Shown: positions 45,601 to 53,122 of the stretch, one piece after another
Numbering within the stretch: position 1 is the stretch's first letter
Layout of the letters: each line of letters opens with the position of its first letter
Assembly (NCBI GenBank): GCA_020853525.1
Contig: JADYYS010000005.1
Location: 1-55,261, forward strand
DNA from: Ardenticatenales bacterium
GTDB lineage: Bacteria; Chloroflexota; Anaerolineae; Epilineales; Epilineaceae
Direction of reading: 5' to 3'
DNA length: 55,261 nucleotides
Notes under the pieces: generated by a model
Databases searched by the model: none
The model's input: the letters and a program-made list of their open reading frames with translations, nothing else
What the model was told of the DNA's origin: nothing
Translations under genes and position numbers: made by a program

Positions 45601-45728
45601 AAGCAGAAGCGAGCGCCGCCGACGAGCTCGGTGCCGCACGTGCCGCAGAGCAGCAGCAGAGCCCGGCCGCAGCCGGCACAGAACTTGGCGTTGGGCGGGT
45701 TGGCGAAACCGCAAGTTGTGCAGTTCAA
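42618..45728 (-). CDS. Class III nucleotidyl cyclase with AAA ATPase and TPR region
   Basis: 1036 residues from a TTG at 45728 (a second TTG is at 45731). Two N-terminal zinc ribbons (CTTCGFANPPNAKFCAGCG and CGTCG...FCFSCG) come first. The cyclase domain (about 77-255) has both metal aspartates (LFADIVGST; GDGMLAFFG) and the transition-state pair in MGDAANTAARI. The residue that is usually Lys in xKxxGDG is Arg here (GRLMGDG). A P-loop ATPase of the AAA_16/STAND type follows: Walker A GEAGIGKS near 305, Walker B LVLEDLHWADD near 440. TPR-like helices fill about 770-1030. It would make cAMP or cGMP under control of the sensor regions. It is divergent from a channel with a cNMP-binding domain. 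Confidence 0.9.
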   Translation of the reverse strand: MNCTTCGFANPPNAKFCAGCGRALLLLCGTCGTELVGGARFCFSCGAPVAADETAEDAAAPTNETAPTEAMGTAAERRMVTILFADIVGSTVLGERFDPEDLAELMSRALAEMTRAVEGAGGTVGRLMGDGMLAFFGAPISHEDDPLRAIRAALAIRDHVGALSDALAADGGPRLQVRVGLNSGLVVVGQIGGDVFSEYTTMGDAANTAARIQGAAGADEVFVSAATAELLRHAVALEFVGELELKGKAQPVAAYRVAGAAPALGASTRGLAGRVTPMVGRDAELAQLVSRHGEAVASNRLAWVTVVGEAGIGKSRLTQAFVEGVEATSPTPTVLRARALEQAADAYSLLRDLLLQRYGDVDARGGTRAERRHRLADAIAADLSGAPAIDRERSGRDLSALVLSDAAAPDPRGLAERALTALATLLGMLAARAPLVLVLEDLHWADDASLDALPRLVDDLADRPVIVLGNARTGLYTRRPHWGEGEAAHSRLDLAQLSAGALEGLLRTLLDADAPVPAEIRAFVLERGEGNPYYVEELVHMLLMRQILTRAASGEWVVDATALAGGEVPTTLAGMLQAHLDALTAAQKRLLQLASVFGRAFWSGAVEALGATDAVAEGDLDALRHNGLLFARGRSSFIGEREFLFKHALLRDAAYASLLKRQRPALHAKAADWLFATSGDRYPEYAAQIGDHCLAAARPLSAALHFGAAGDREREVYANATAVAFYNRAIDLWGGAGAEVDIPAAERAGAAGIPDGVTATRAAFRLLRGRELALDTAARRDLQRADLEAMARLAARLDDAAISYVHFRRSWLAQRVGDAAAAESEARAALATAGDDRHARADALVNLGNALVMAKSGADAEQPFREAVRLLDALGDRAAAANAWLGVARACRLADRPADAHRSFENALSLYRDAGDLIGQAATLTSQAVMRGVHGELDAVEPLLTEALRLYRAAGERDGEGMTLHNLGYLAKERGDIAAATTRFSEALAVFKATKNTSDAADVLDELAGAWAAIGDEKSAARARTDAAKTRAASRT

Positions 45729-45740
45729 CAAGGGCGTCCA

Positions 45741-45792
45741 GTGACCGGCGGCGCGAGGGCGGAGTATACTCCCGCGCCGCGCCGGGTGTCCC
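45741..45792. promoter_or_regulatory. Bidirectional promoter with a symmetric -10
   Basis: The perfect 12-bp palindrome GGAGTATACTCC at 45761-45772 supplies TATACT on both strands (plus 45765-45770, minus 45768-45763). Plus: GTGACC at 45741-45746, 18-base spacer. Minus: GGGACA at 45792-45787, 18-base spacer. Predicted leaders are about 60 nt for the channel gene and 25-28 nt for the cyclase gene. Confidence 0.75.
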
Positions 45793-45836
45793 CCGACTCC
45801 CGCCTGTGTCCGCCGCGACCCGACCGAGGACGATGG

Positions 45837-47336
45837 ATGTTCGATTTGGAGTGGGTGGCCATCGCCGCCGCTGTGTCGATCGGGCTGTTGATCGGTGCGC
45901 TGCTCGGACCGCTGCGACGCCGTCCGCTGGCGCAGAAGGCGCTCGGCAGTGTCTGGCTGGCGCTCGCCTGGCTGGCCGTCGTGCTGATCGTCCGCGGCGA
46001 CGTGCGCCTGACCGCGCCCGAGCAATCGTTCAGCAAGGCCATCCTGATCTTCCTCGCGTGCAATGCCGCGTTCCAGGTCATCGACCTTGTCGTCTGGGAC
46101 GTGGTGCTGAACCGGCGCATGGTGCGCGGGCGGCAGGTGTCGCGGCTCGTCATGCACGTGCTGGGCGGGTTGGCGTTGCTCGGGGCGGCGATGCTGGCGC
46201 TCTACAACCAGTTCCCCGACCAGGCGCGCGGCATCCTCGTTACGTCGACCGTCGTCTCCGCCGTCCTCGGCTTGGCGCTTCAGGACGTCCTCGGCAACGT
46301 GATCGGCGGCCTGGCGCTCGAGTTCGAGGCGCCGTTCCACATCGGCGACTGGGTGCGCATCGGCGATGTGGACGGTGAGGTCACCGGTATGAACTGGCGC
46401 ACGACTGCGATTCGGACGCGCGACAACCACATCGTCTACCTGACGAACGGCAGCGTCGCCAAGACGGATGTAATCAACCTGTATCGGCCCGACCGCTCTG
46501 AGGCATGCGACCTGTTCATCGGCGTCGCCTATGATCACGCGCCGGGTGAAGTGCGGGAGGTCCTGCTGTCGGCCGTCCGATCGACGCCGGGCGTCCTGGC
46601 CGAGCCGGCGCCCTACGTCTTCGTTCACGAGTACGGCGATTTCGCGATCGTCTATCGACTGCGGCTGTGGTTCGACGATCACTGGGCGCTGCCCCGCACG
46701 CGCGACGGCGTGATGACGCGTGCCTGGTACCACCTTCAGCGCAACGGCATGGGTATCCCGTTCCCGATCCGCGACGTCCGACTCACGACGGTGCCCGCCG
46801 ACGCGGCCGACACGCGGGCCGCACGGGCACGACAGGCCGTGACCGCCGCACTCACGCCGATCGATCTGTTCGCCGAACTCGACGCCCAGCAGGTGGCCCA
46901 GCTGGCCGCGGCGAGCCGACGCGTGACGTTTGCGCGCGGCGAGCGATTGTTCCGCCAGGGCGATGTCGGCGGGCCGCTCTACGTCATCGAGCGCGGACGC
47001 GTGCGCGTTGACGTCGCCGGAGAGGACGGCGGCGTCGTCACGGTGGCGCAACGATCGGCCGGCGAGCACTTCGGCGAGCTGGGCGTATTGACGGGCGCGC
47101 CCCGCTCGGCGACGATCGTCGCCGAGGACGAAACCGTGCTCGTCGAGGTGGATCACGCCGCGTTTGCCGGCCTGCTGCGGACCGATCCGCTCGTCGCCGA
47201 GCGCTTGGCGCGGGTGGTTTCACAGCGGGCGGAAGAGACGACGGCCCAGCTTGCCGCGGCCCGTCCGGCGGCGGACGAGCCGCGGGCCGTCGCGTCACTC
47301 CTGGCGCGGATCCGACACGTGTTCGGCCTCGGCTGA
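45837..47336 (+). CDS. MscS-family channel with C-terminal cNMP-binding domain
   Basis: 499 residues. About four to five transmembrane segments occupy residues 1-155 (DLEWVAIAAAVSIGLLIGALL first). The MscS pore helix and beta domain follow (VVSAVLGLALQDVLGNVIGGLALEFEAPFHIGDWVRI ..., NWRTTAIRTRDNHIVYLTNGSV). A cyclic-nucleotide-binding domain lies at about 340-480: FARGERLFRQGDVGGPLYVIERGRVRV, then the phosphate-binding cassette GEHFGELGVLTGAPRSATIVA with its Glu and Arg. This is the layout of bacterial CNG-type MscS channels, gated by ligand rather than tension. ATG at 45837 with GAGGA seven bases upstream. It shares its promoter palindrome with the divergent nucleotidyl cyclase. Confidence 0.92.
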   Translation: MFDLEWVAIAAAVSIGLLIGALLGPLRRRPLAQKALGSVWLALAWLAVVLIVRGDVRLTAPEQSFSKAILIFLACNAAFQVIDLVVWDVVLNRRMVRGRQVSRLVMHVLGGLALLGAAMLALYNQFPDQARGILVTSTVVSAVLGLALQDVLGNVIGGLALEFEAPFHIGDWVRIGDVDGEVTGMNWRTTAIRTRDNHIVYLTNGSVAKTDVINLYRPDRSEACDLFIGVAYDHAPGEVREVLLSAVRSTPGVLAEPAPYVFVHEYGDFAIVYRLRLWFDDHWALPRTRDGVMTRAWYHLQRNGMGIPFPIRDVRLTTVPADAADTRAARARQAVTAALTPIDLFAELDAQQVAQLAAASRRVTFARGERLFRQGDVGGPLYVIERGRVRVDVAGEDGGVVTVAQRSAGEHFGELGVLTGAPRSATIVAEDETVLVEVDHAAFAGLLRTDPLVAERLARVVSQRAEETTAQLAAARPAADEPRAVASLLARIRHVFGLG

Positions 47337-47347
47337 GCGGATGCGGG

Positions 47348-47391
47348 CGGCAACGGAGCGGCAACGAAGCGGAAACGGAGCGACAGGGGAG
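47348..47391 (+). repeat. Degenerate 11-bp tandem repeat, four copies
   Basis: CGGCAACGGAG, CGGCAACGAAG, CGGAAACGGAG and CGACAGGGGAG follow directly after the channel gene stop. Role unknown; it may simply be slippage-derived sequence. Confidence 0.7.
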
Positions 47392-47411
47392 CGGCCCGCC
47401 GTCGGCGGCGT

Positions 47412-47493
47412 TTCTGTCCGACGCCGGGAGAAGTGCTTGTCTTTCCGACGCCAGGTGAAGTGTTTAACGGACGGGGCGCCATGCGTCGCCCCG
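47412..47493 (+). promoter_or_regulatory. 27-bp direct repeat and hairpin before the PPC gene
   Basis: CCGACGCCNGGNGAAGTGNTT occurs at 47418-47438 and 47445-47465, a spacing of 27 bases that puts the copies on roughly opposite phases of 2.5 helical turns. A hairpin follows: CGGGGCG (47472-47478) pairs with CGCCCCG (47487-47493) around an 8-base loop, ending five bases before a full AAGGAGGT. A weak TTGTCT (47437-47442) and TGTTTA (47461-47466), 18 bases apart, may be the promoter. The pair of repeats looks like an operator. Confidence 0.5.
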
Positions 47494-47509
47494 ACCCAAG
47501 GAGGTTAGG

Positions 47510-50269
47510 ATGACTCACGGACGAAGAATTCGATGCGCGCTCGTGGCGGTGTGCGGTCTGGCGTTGACCGCGCCGAACGGCTTGGCGGCGCCCGGTGCGC
47601 CCGGGACCCCGCCCGACCAGCCGTCCGGGATCGGCGACCGGGCCGGCTTCGAGGTCCGCGGCGCGGCTGAGCTCGGCACACGGTCCGCCGTCCCCGACGC
47701 GCATCACGCCGCGCTCGCCACGGGCGTTCCGCGACCGGTCGTCTACGCGCGGGGCCGTGACGGCGGGCTGGCGCCGCACACGCTGCCGTCCGGCCTCGAG
47801 CTGGCCACCGCGGCGCAGCGTGCGACCGCCGGCAGCAAGGGCGCCCAGCCGATGTCGGGCGCCCACCTGGCGCAAGCTTCCGGCGACTGCAGCCCGGCGG
47901 ACCTGGCCGACGGGACGACGAACGGCCAACTGGCGGACGGAGACTGCCGCTGGGGCCAGCTCACCGGCCTGCCCGACGTCTCCCTCGTGGACGTCTTCCG
48001 GCTGCGTCTCGCGACCCGGCAGCGCGTGCGCCTGAGCGGTCAGAGCGCCGCGTTCGCGGCCCTGCTCAGCCTGCGCGACGCGCGCTACGCGCCGATCGCC
48101 GACCGGGCAGCCGCAGCCGAAGGGCAGGCCGCCGCACTCGACCACGTGCTGCCGGCCGGCACGTACCTCCTGTTCGTCACGAACGCGGGCAGCGGGCCGG
48201 TGGCCACGGGCGCTTACAGCCTGTCGGTGACGCTGTCGGCCGAGGACGCGCCGACCGGGTGCGCGCCGGTGGTGATGACCGTCGGCGGAACGGTGACCGG
48301 CAACCTCGGTGCGTCCGGTTGCCTTGGCTACGACTACTTTCCGCGCCGCTGGTTCACCGGGGACGCTGCCCTGTACGCCGTCCAGCTGCCAACCGCCGGC
48401 GTCCTCACGTTGGACGTTGCCGCCACCGGCCACGTGCCGCCGCGCCTGGCCGTGCTGACCCGCACCGGCCTGACGACGATCGACGCGACGTTCACCGAGA
48501 CGAATCCGGCGGCGTTGACCGAGCTCGACGTGCACCTGCCGGCCGGCCACTTCCTGATCCTGGTGTATGCCGATGCGCCGGATCAGGCGGGCGCGTTCCG
48601 CCTGACTTCGTCATTCGCGCCGCAGGCGGCGGCCTGCCTGCCGCAGCCCGCCGAGCTGAACACGGACATCGTGGCGACGTTGGACAACGACTGCCGTCTG
48701 GCCTACCTGAACAACGGCAGCTACTTCAATAACGCCGCCGACGTTCATGCACTGACGGTCCCCCAGGACGGCACGATCACGATCGGACTCGAGACGCGCG
48801 GCTTCAACGGCCACATGTACATCCTCGACGAGCTGAACCAGCAGATCGTCGACGGCTGGGTCGATGACGGCTTCAGCGCCCAGCTGCCGCCGGGACGGTT
48901 CCTCGTCGCCGTGTTCGCGGAGTCGACCGCCGTCGGCGGCTACACGCTGCGCGCCGACTTCGAGCCGCTCGGCAAGGCGTGCCACGTGCAGCCGCTGGGC
49001 TGGAACACACCGGTCGACGGCACGATCGATGCGACGGACTGCGCGGTGTTCGAGTTCAACGAGATCCTGCCCTATGACCGCGGGCTGGACGTGTACGTCC
49101 TCGACGTTCCGGCGCGCGGCGAGATCGACATCACGCTGTCCTCGACGGCGATCGACCCCTACCTCATGCTCTTCGGCGGACCGACCGCCACCGGAGGTGG
49201 GCTGGGCTACTTCCTGCCCTCGAACGACGACATCGACTCCATCCGCGACACGAACGCGCGCCTCCGGTTCCCGATCTGGCCGGGTCGCTACCTCGTCGCG
49301 GCGCTGGACTCACCGTTCGCAGACGTCAAGTCGACGGGCGCGTACCGCCTCGCGGCGACCTTCACGCCGCTTGCGGCGCCCGTCTGCGAGACCGCGGTCC
49401 TCGGGCTGAACGCGGAGCTGTCCGCCGAGCTGTCGGGCACGGAGTGCCGTGCGTTCGACCGCGATCCGCGTCACTACTCCGTCTCACACCAGGATCGATA
49501 CCGCATCGAGGTTCCAACCGCCGGCGTGCTGACCGTCCTCATGACCGCGCCGTCGTTCTCCCCCCGCATCCAGCTGGCGATCGGCCCGTACGGCGATCCC
49601 ATCGGTGCGGACGCCGACCCGGAGCAGGTGGGTCACCAGGCGCTGCTGCAGTTCGAGGCCGAGCCCGGCACGTACTGGCTCGACGCCGAGGCCGTCATCC
49701 GGACGCGGGCGATCACGGGCGCGTACACGCTGCAGACGACGTTCCAACCGCGTCCGACATGCGCGGCCGTCACCGACCTGGATCCGCTGCCGGCCGATCG
49801 CGCCGGCCAGATCACCGTCGACGATTGCGTGCTCGGCGACCCGCCGCTGCTCGCGCAGCTCATGTCGGCCGTCGATTACTACCGGATCACGCTCAAGGAG
49901 GTCGGCGCGCTGACGATCGACATGTCCTCGACCACGATCGACCCGGCCCTCTACCTGATCGACGCTCGCTGGGAGATCATCGACGCGAATGCCAACATCG
50001 ACGAGCTCGACGCGAACAGCCAACTGCACTACGACCAGATCCGACCGGGCACGTACTACATCGGCGCGATCTCGACGGACCCGGGCCAGTTCGGCCCGTA
50101 CCTGTTACGCGTGAACTTCGAGCCGTCGCCGCTCGACGTGCCGACGGCCGGCCCCGGGCCGAGCGCGACGCCGATCACGCCCGAGCCGACGCCGCCGTCG
50201 CCGACGCCGACCGATGAACCGGGCCCGGACCACACGATCTACCTGCCGTTCAGCGCCCGGCTGAAGTAG
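47510..50269 (+). CDS. Secreted protein of six PPC-like repeats with YLP tail
   Basis: 919 residues. A signal peptide (RRIRCALVAVCGLALTAPNGLAA) precedes a region of about 110 residues and then six repeats of about 120-130 residues. Each repeat starts at a Cys (CSPAD, CAPVV, CLPQP, CHVQP, CETAV, CAAVT), has a second Cys about 15-22 residues on, a 'D.Y.l.vp..g.ltl.m' strand pair and a 'l.pGtYli.v....' edge before 'GaY.L...F.P'. This is the pattern of bacterial pre-peptidase C-terminal (PPC) domains, normally appended to proteases. No catalytic domain is present. A Pro/Thr linker precedes the end HTIYLPFSARLK. The ATG at 47510 has a full AAGGAGGT SD with a short 4-base spacing. Confidence 0.87.
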   Translation: MTHGRRIRCALVAVCGLALTAPNGLAAPGAPGTPPDQPSGIGDRAGFEVRGAAELGTRSAVPDAHHAALATGVPRPVVYARGRDGGLAPHTLPSGLELATAAQRATAGSKGAQPMSGAHLAQASGDCSPADLADGTTNGQLADGDCRWGQLTGLPDVSLVDVFRLRLATRQRVRLSGQSAAFAALLSLRDARYAPIADRAAAAEGQAAALDHVLPAGTYLLFVTNAGSGPVATGAYSLSVTLSAEDAPTGCAPVVMTVGGTVTGNLGASGCLGYDYFPRRWFTGDAALYAVQLPTAGVLTLDVAATGHVPPRLAVLTRTGLTTIDATFTETNPAALTELDVHLPAGHFLILVYADAPDQAGAFRLTSSFAPQAAACLPQPAELNTDIVATLDNDCRLAYLNNGSYFNNAADVHALTVPQDGTITIGLETRGFNGHMYILDELNQQIVDGWVDDGFSAQLPPGRFLVAVFAESTAVGGYTLRADFEPLGKACHVQPLGWNTPVDGTIDATDCAVFEFNEILPYDRGLDVYVLDVPARGEIDITLSSTAIDPYLMLFGGPTATGGGLGYFLPSNDDIDSIRDTNARLRFPIWPGRYLVAALDSPFADVKSTGAYRLAATFTPLAAPVCETAVLGLNAELSAELSGTECRAFDRDPRHYSVSHQDRYRIEVPTAGVLTVLMTAPSFSPRIQLAIGPYGDPIGADADPEQVGHQALLQFEAEPGTYWLDAEAVIRTRAITGAYTLQTTFQPRPTCAAVTDLDPLPADRAGQITVDDCVLGDPPLLAQLMSAVDYYRITLKEVGALTIDMSSTTIDPALYLIDARWEIIDANANIDELDANSQLHYDQIRPGTYYIGAISTDPGQFGPYLLRVNFEPSPLDVPTAGPGPSATPITPEPTPPSPTPTDEPGPDHTIYLPFSARLK

Positions 50270-50336
50270 GCCGTCCGACAGCGGACGGCCGCCGTCGGAT
50301 CGCGGCAGGGGCGCAGTGACGCTGCGCCCCTGCCGC
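50269..50336. terminator. Double hairpin between convergent genes
   Basis: Stem 1 starts at the last base of the PPC gene stop: GGCCGTCCG (50269-50277) pairs with CGGACGGCC (50282-50290). Stem 2 is a 15-bp perfect stem, 50302-50316 with 50322-50336, loop TGACG. They probably terminate the PPC gene and, from the other side, mdh. Confidence 0.75.
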
Positions 50337-50383
50337 CGCCGGGCCGATAGGCCCCGGCCCGGGATCGACGGCTGTTCGACGGA

Positions 50384-51373
50384 TCAGCGCGCTCCGAGCA
50401 TCGCCTGCACCGCGGCGCGCTCCTCGAGCAGTTCCGCACCGGTCGCGGCCAGCTTGGTCCGGTCGAAATCGGTGAGGGCGAGGTCGCCGACGACCTCGTA
50501 GCGGCCGCCGGTGACGCGGACGGGATAGCTGAAGATGACGCCCGTCGGCGTGCCGTAGGCGCCCGTCGACGGCACCGCCATGCTCGTCCAGTCGCCGTCC
50601 GCCGTGCCGCCGTGCCACGTCCGGACGTGGTGTATGCACGCGTTCGCGGCGCTCGCCGCGCTCGACTGGCCGCGGGCCTCGATGACGGCCGCGCCGCGCT
50701 GCTGGACGGTCGGGATGAAGGCGTCCTTCAGCCAGGCGTCGTCGTCGATCACGGCCGGCGCGGGGCGGCCCTGGATCGTGGCATGGAACGCGTCGGGGTA
50801 CTGCGTCGAGCTGTGGTTGCCCCAGATCGTGACCTGCCGCACGTCCGCCACTTGAACGCCCGCCTTGGCGGCCAGCTGGCTCGCGGCGCGGTTGTGGTCC
50901 AGGCGGGTCATCGCCGTGAAGCGCTCCGCCGGCACGTCCGGCGCCGCGTGCATGGCGATGAGCGCGTTCGTGTTCGCCGGGTTGCCGACGGTGACGACGC
51001 GCACGTCCGACGCGGCCACCGCGTTCAGCGCCGCGCCCTGGCCGACGAAGATCTTGCCGTTCGCCTCGAGCAAGTCCTTGCGCTCCATCCCGGCCGACCG
51101 CGGCCGCGCGCCGACCAGCAGCGCCCAGTTCACGCGATCGAACGCCGTCCGCGCGTCGTCCGTCAGCACGATGCCGTGCAGCAGCGGAAAGGCGCAATCG
51201 TCCAGCTCCATCGCAACGCCCTCGAGCGCGCGCAGCGCCGGGGTGATTTCGAGCAGATGGACGATCACGGGCTGGTCCGGCCCGAACAGGTCGCCGTTGG
51301 CGATCCGATAGACCAGCGCATAGCCGATGTTGCCGGCGGCGCCGGTAACGGCGACGCGAACGGGCGTGTTCAT
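50384..51373 (-). CDS. mdh: Malate dehydrogenase
   Basis: 329 residues, NAD-dependent oxidation of malate to oxaloacetate in the TCA cycle. The Rossmann start [78 protein letters not shown] and the catalytic His in [13 protein letters not shown] identify the cytosolic-type (MDH type 2) subgroup. The length matches the family. ATG at 51373 with AGGAGG six bases upstream. A consensus promoter gives a 50-nt leader. Monocistronic. Confidence 0.97.
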   Translation of the reverse strand: MNTPVRVAVTGAAGNIGYALVYRIANGDLFGPDQPVIVHLLEITPALRALEGVAMELDDCAFPLLHGIVLTDDARTAFDRVNWALLVGARPRSAGMERKDLLEANGKIFVGQGAALNAVAASDVRVVTVGNPANTNALIAMHAAPDVPAERFTAMTRLDHNRAASQLAAKAGVQVADVRQVTIWGNHSSTQYPDAFHATIQGRPAPAVIDDDAWLKDAFIPTVQQRGAAVIEARGQSSAASAANACIHHVRTWHGGTADGDWTSMAVPSTGAYGTPTGVIFSYPVRVTGGRYEVVGDLALTDFDRTKLAATGAELLEERAAVQAMLGAR

Positions 51374-51429
51374 GCAGTCCTCCTGACAGCAATCGACCCG
51401 GCCGACAAGGGGGGCCGGGCGCGCGGCGC

Positions 51430-51458
51430 AGGATAGGACCGTTGGACGAGCCGGTCAA
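51430..51458 (-). promoter_or_regulatory. Predicted promoter for mdh
   Basis: Minus strand TTGACC (51458-51453), exactly 17 bases, TATCCT (51435-51430). Confidence 0.8.
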
Positions 51459-51521
51459 CGATCGGACGCGCCGCGCCCGCGCGCTTCGCGGGTGGCGGCG
51501 CCGACCGAGCGGCGACGTCCG

Positions 51522-51549
51522 TTGTCCGCACGGGCGGCTGTGTTATCGT
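51522..51549 (+). promoter_or_regulatory. Predicted promoter for the MFS transporter
   Basis: TTGTCC (51522-51527), 16-base spacer, TATCGT (51544-51549). Leader of about 57 nt. Confidence 0.6.
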
Positions 51550-51612
51550 TCGCCGCGCGCCGGCCGCGCACCGGACGGGCCGAGGCCGAACCACTGCAAC
51601 GGAGAGCTCGCC

Positions 51613-52974
51613 ATGCACGCCGACTCCACGGGCCGGGTTGGACGCATGCTCGATGCGATCGGGCTCGACACCCCGGCCGCGCGTGCGTGGGCGATGTACG
51701 ATTGGGCGAACTCGGCGTATGCGACGACCGTCGCCGCGGCCGTGTTCCCGATCTACTTCGTGCGCGTGGCCGGCGCCGGTTTGCCGGAGGGGCGCGCCTA
51801 CACGATCTGGACGCTGACGAACGGTTTGGCCTTGGCTGTCAGCGCCCTCATGGGACCGCTGCTGGGCGCGGTGGCGGACCGGCTCGGCATGACGCGGCGC
51901 TTCCTGTTCGGCTTCGCGGCGCTCGGCATCGGCACGAGCGCCCTGCTGGCCCTGGTCGGTCAGGGCGAGTGGCGGCTCGGCGCCTTCCTGTTCTCGCTCA
52001 GCCTGATCGGATTCTCGAGCGCCAACGTCTTCTACGACGCATTGCTCACGAGCGTCACGACGCCCGACAAGTCGGACCGCCTCTCCGCCGCCGGGTACGC
52101 GATGGGCTATCTGGGCGGCGGGCTTCTCCTCGTTCTGAACGTCCTCATGCTTCGATTCCCGCAGGCGTTCGGTCTGGCGGCCGGCACCGCCGCCGGAGCG
52201 CTCGACGCGCCGGCCACGCGCTGGGGCTTCGTGGCGGCGGCCGTCTGGTGGTTCATCTTCACGCTGCCGATGTGGCGCACCGTCCGCTCGCCGGAGGACG
52301 ATGCCGTGCGCGCCACCGGGGCGCAGCCGGGATCGATCGGCGGCGTCGTGGGCGGCGGGCTGCGACAGCTTGCGGCGACGCTGCGCACCGCGCCGCGCCA
52401 CCGCGACCTCTTTCTCTTCCTCGTCGCGTTCTGGCTGTTCTCGGACGGCATCGGCACGTTCCAGAAGCAGGCGGCCGCCTACGGGTCCGAGATCGGGCTG
52501 AGCGCGATCGGCATCATCGGCGCGCTCGTCATGACGCAGTTCGCCGGCGTGCCGTTCAGCTTCGCCTTCGGGCTGTTGGCTCGGCGCATCGGCGCGCGCC
52601 GCTCCCTGTTCATCGGGCTGTGGGCGTTCACGCTGATCAGCCTCCTCGCCCGCTTCGTCACCTTGTCCTGGCACTTCTACGCCCTGGCGTTCGGCGTGGC
52701 GATGGTTCAGGGCGGCACGCAGGCGCTCAGTCGCTCCCTGTTCGCCAGCCTCGTGCCCCACGGCAAGAGCGCCGAGTTCTTTGCGTTCTTCAGCGTCAGC
52801 TCGAAGTTCGCCGGCGTCCTCGGACCGCTGCTCATCGGCCTCATCAGCCTGACCGGCGTCGCCGCCCGCGAGTCGATCGTCGTGCTCGTCGTCCTGTTCC
52901 TCGCCGGCATCGCCGTCCTGACGCGCGTGGACTTCGCGCGCGGGCGTCAAGCGGCGCTCGACGCCGCGTCGTGA
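51613..52974 (+). CDS. MFS transporter, UMF1 (Atg22-like) family
   Basis: 453 residues with about twelve hydrophobic segments. AWAMYDWANSAYATTVAAAVFPIYF at the N-terminus is the hallmark of the UMF1/Atg22 group; LGAVADRLGMTRRFL is the MFS loop 2-3 motif. Later MVQGGTQALSRSLFASLVPHGKSAEFFAFFSVSSKFAGVLGP is also diagnostic. Fungal Atg22 exports amino acids from the vacuole; bacterial substrates are unknown. ATG at 51613 with GGAGAG upstream. Located between mdh (divergent) and the histidine-degradation fusion gene, so an amino-acid-related substrate is possible but unproven. Confidence 0.92.
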   Translation: MHADSTGRVGRMLDAIGLDTPAARAWAMYDWANSAYATTVAAAVFPIYFVRVAGAGLPEGRAYTIWTLTNGLALAVSALMGPLLGAVADRLGMTRRFLFGFAALGIGTSALLALVGQGEWRLGAFLFSLSLIGFSSANVFYDALLTSVTTPDKSDRLSAAGYAMGYLGGGLLLVLNVLMLRFPQAFGLAAGTAAGALDAPATRWGFVAAAVWWFIFTLPMWRTVRSPEDDAVRATGAQPGSIGGVVGGGLRQLAATLRTAPRHRDLFLFLVAFWLFSDGIGTFQKQAAAYGSEIGLSAIGIIGALVMTQFAGVPFSFAFGLLARRIGARRSLFIGLWAFTLISLLARFVTLSWHFYALAFGVAMVQGGTQALSRSLFASLVPHGKSAEFFAFFSVSSKFAGVLGPLLIGLISLTGVAARESIVVLVVLFLAGIAVLTRVDFARGRQAALDAAS

Positions 52975-53034
52975 CGCCGACGTCCGACCCCCAGGCGGAT
53001 CGCCTGCCGACCCCCGACATCTTCCGTGCAACGC

Positions 53035-53063
53035 TTGCCCGCCACCCACCCGGCGCGTAGCAT
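53035..53063 (+). promoter_or_regulatory. Predicted promoter for the FTCD fusion gene
   Basis: TTGCCC (53035-53040), 17-base spacer, TAGCAT (53058-53063). A short hairpin CAGGCG-GAT-CGCCTG (52992-53006) just upstream may end the transporter transcript. Confidence 0.65.
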
Positions 53064-53122
53064 CCACCGTCGGTCGGGGTCACCCGGCCGGGTCTTGCCG
53101 GGAATCGTGGAGGGTGCAGGCC

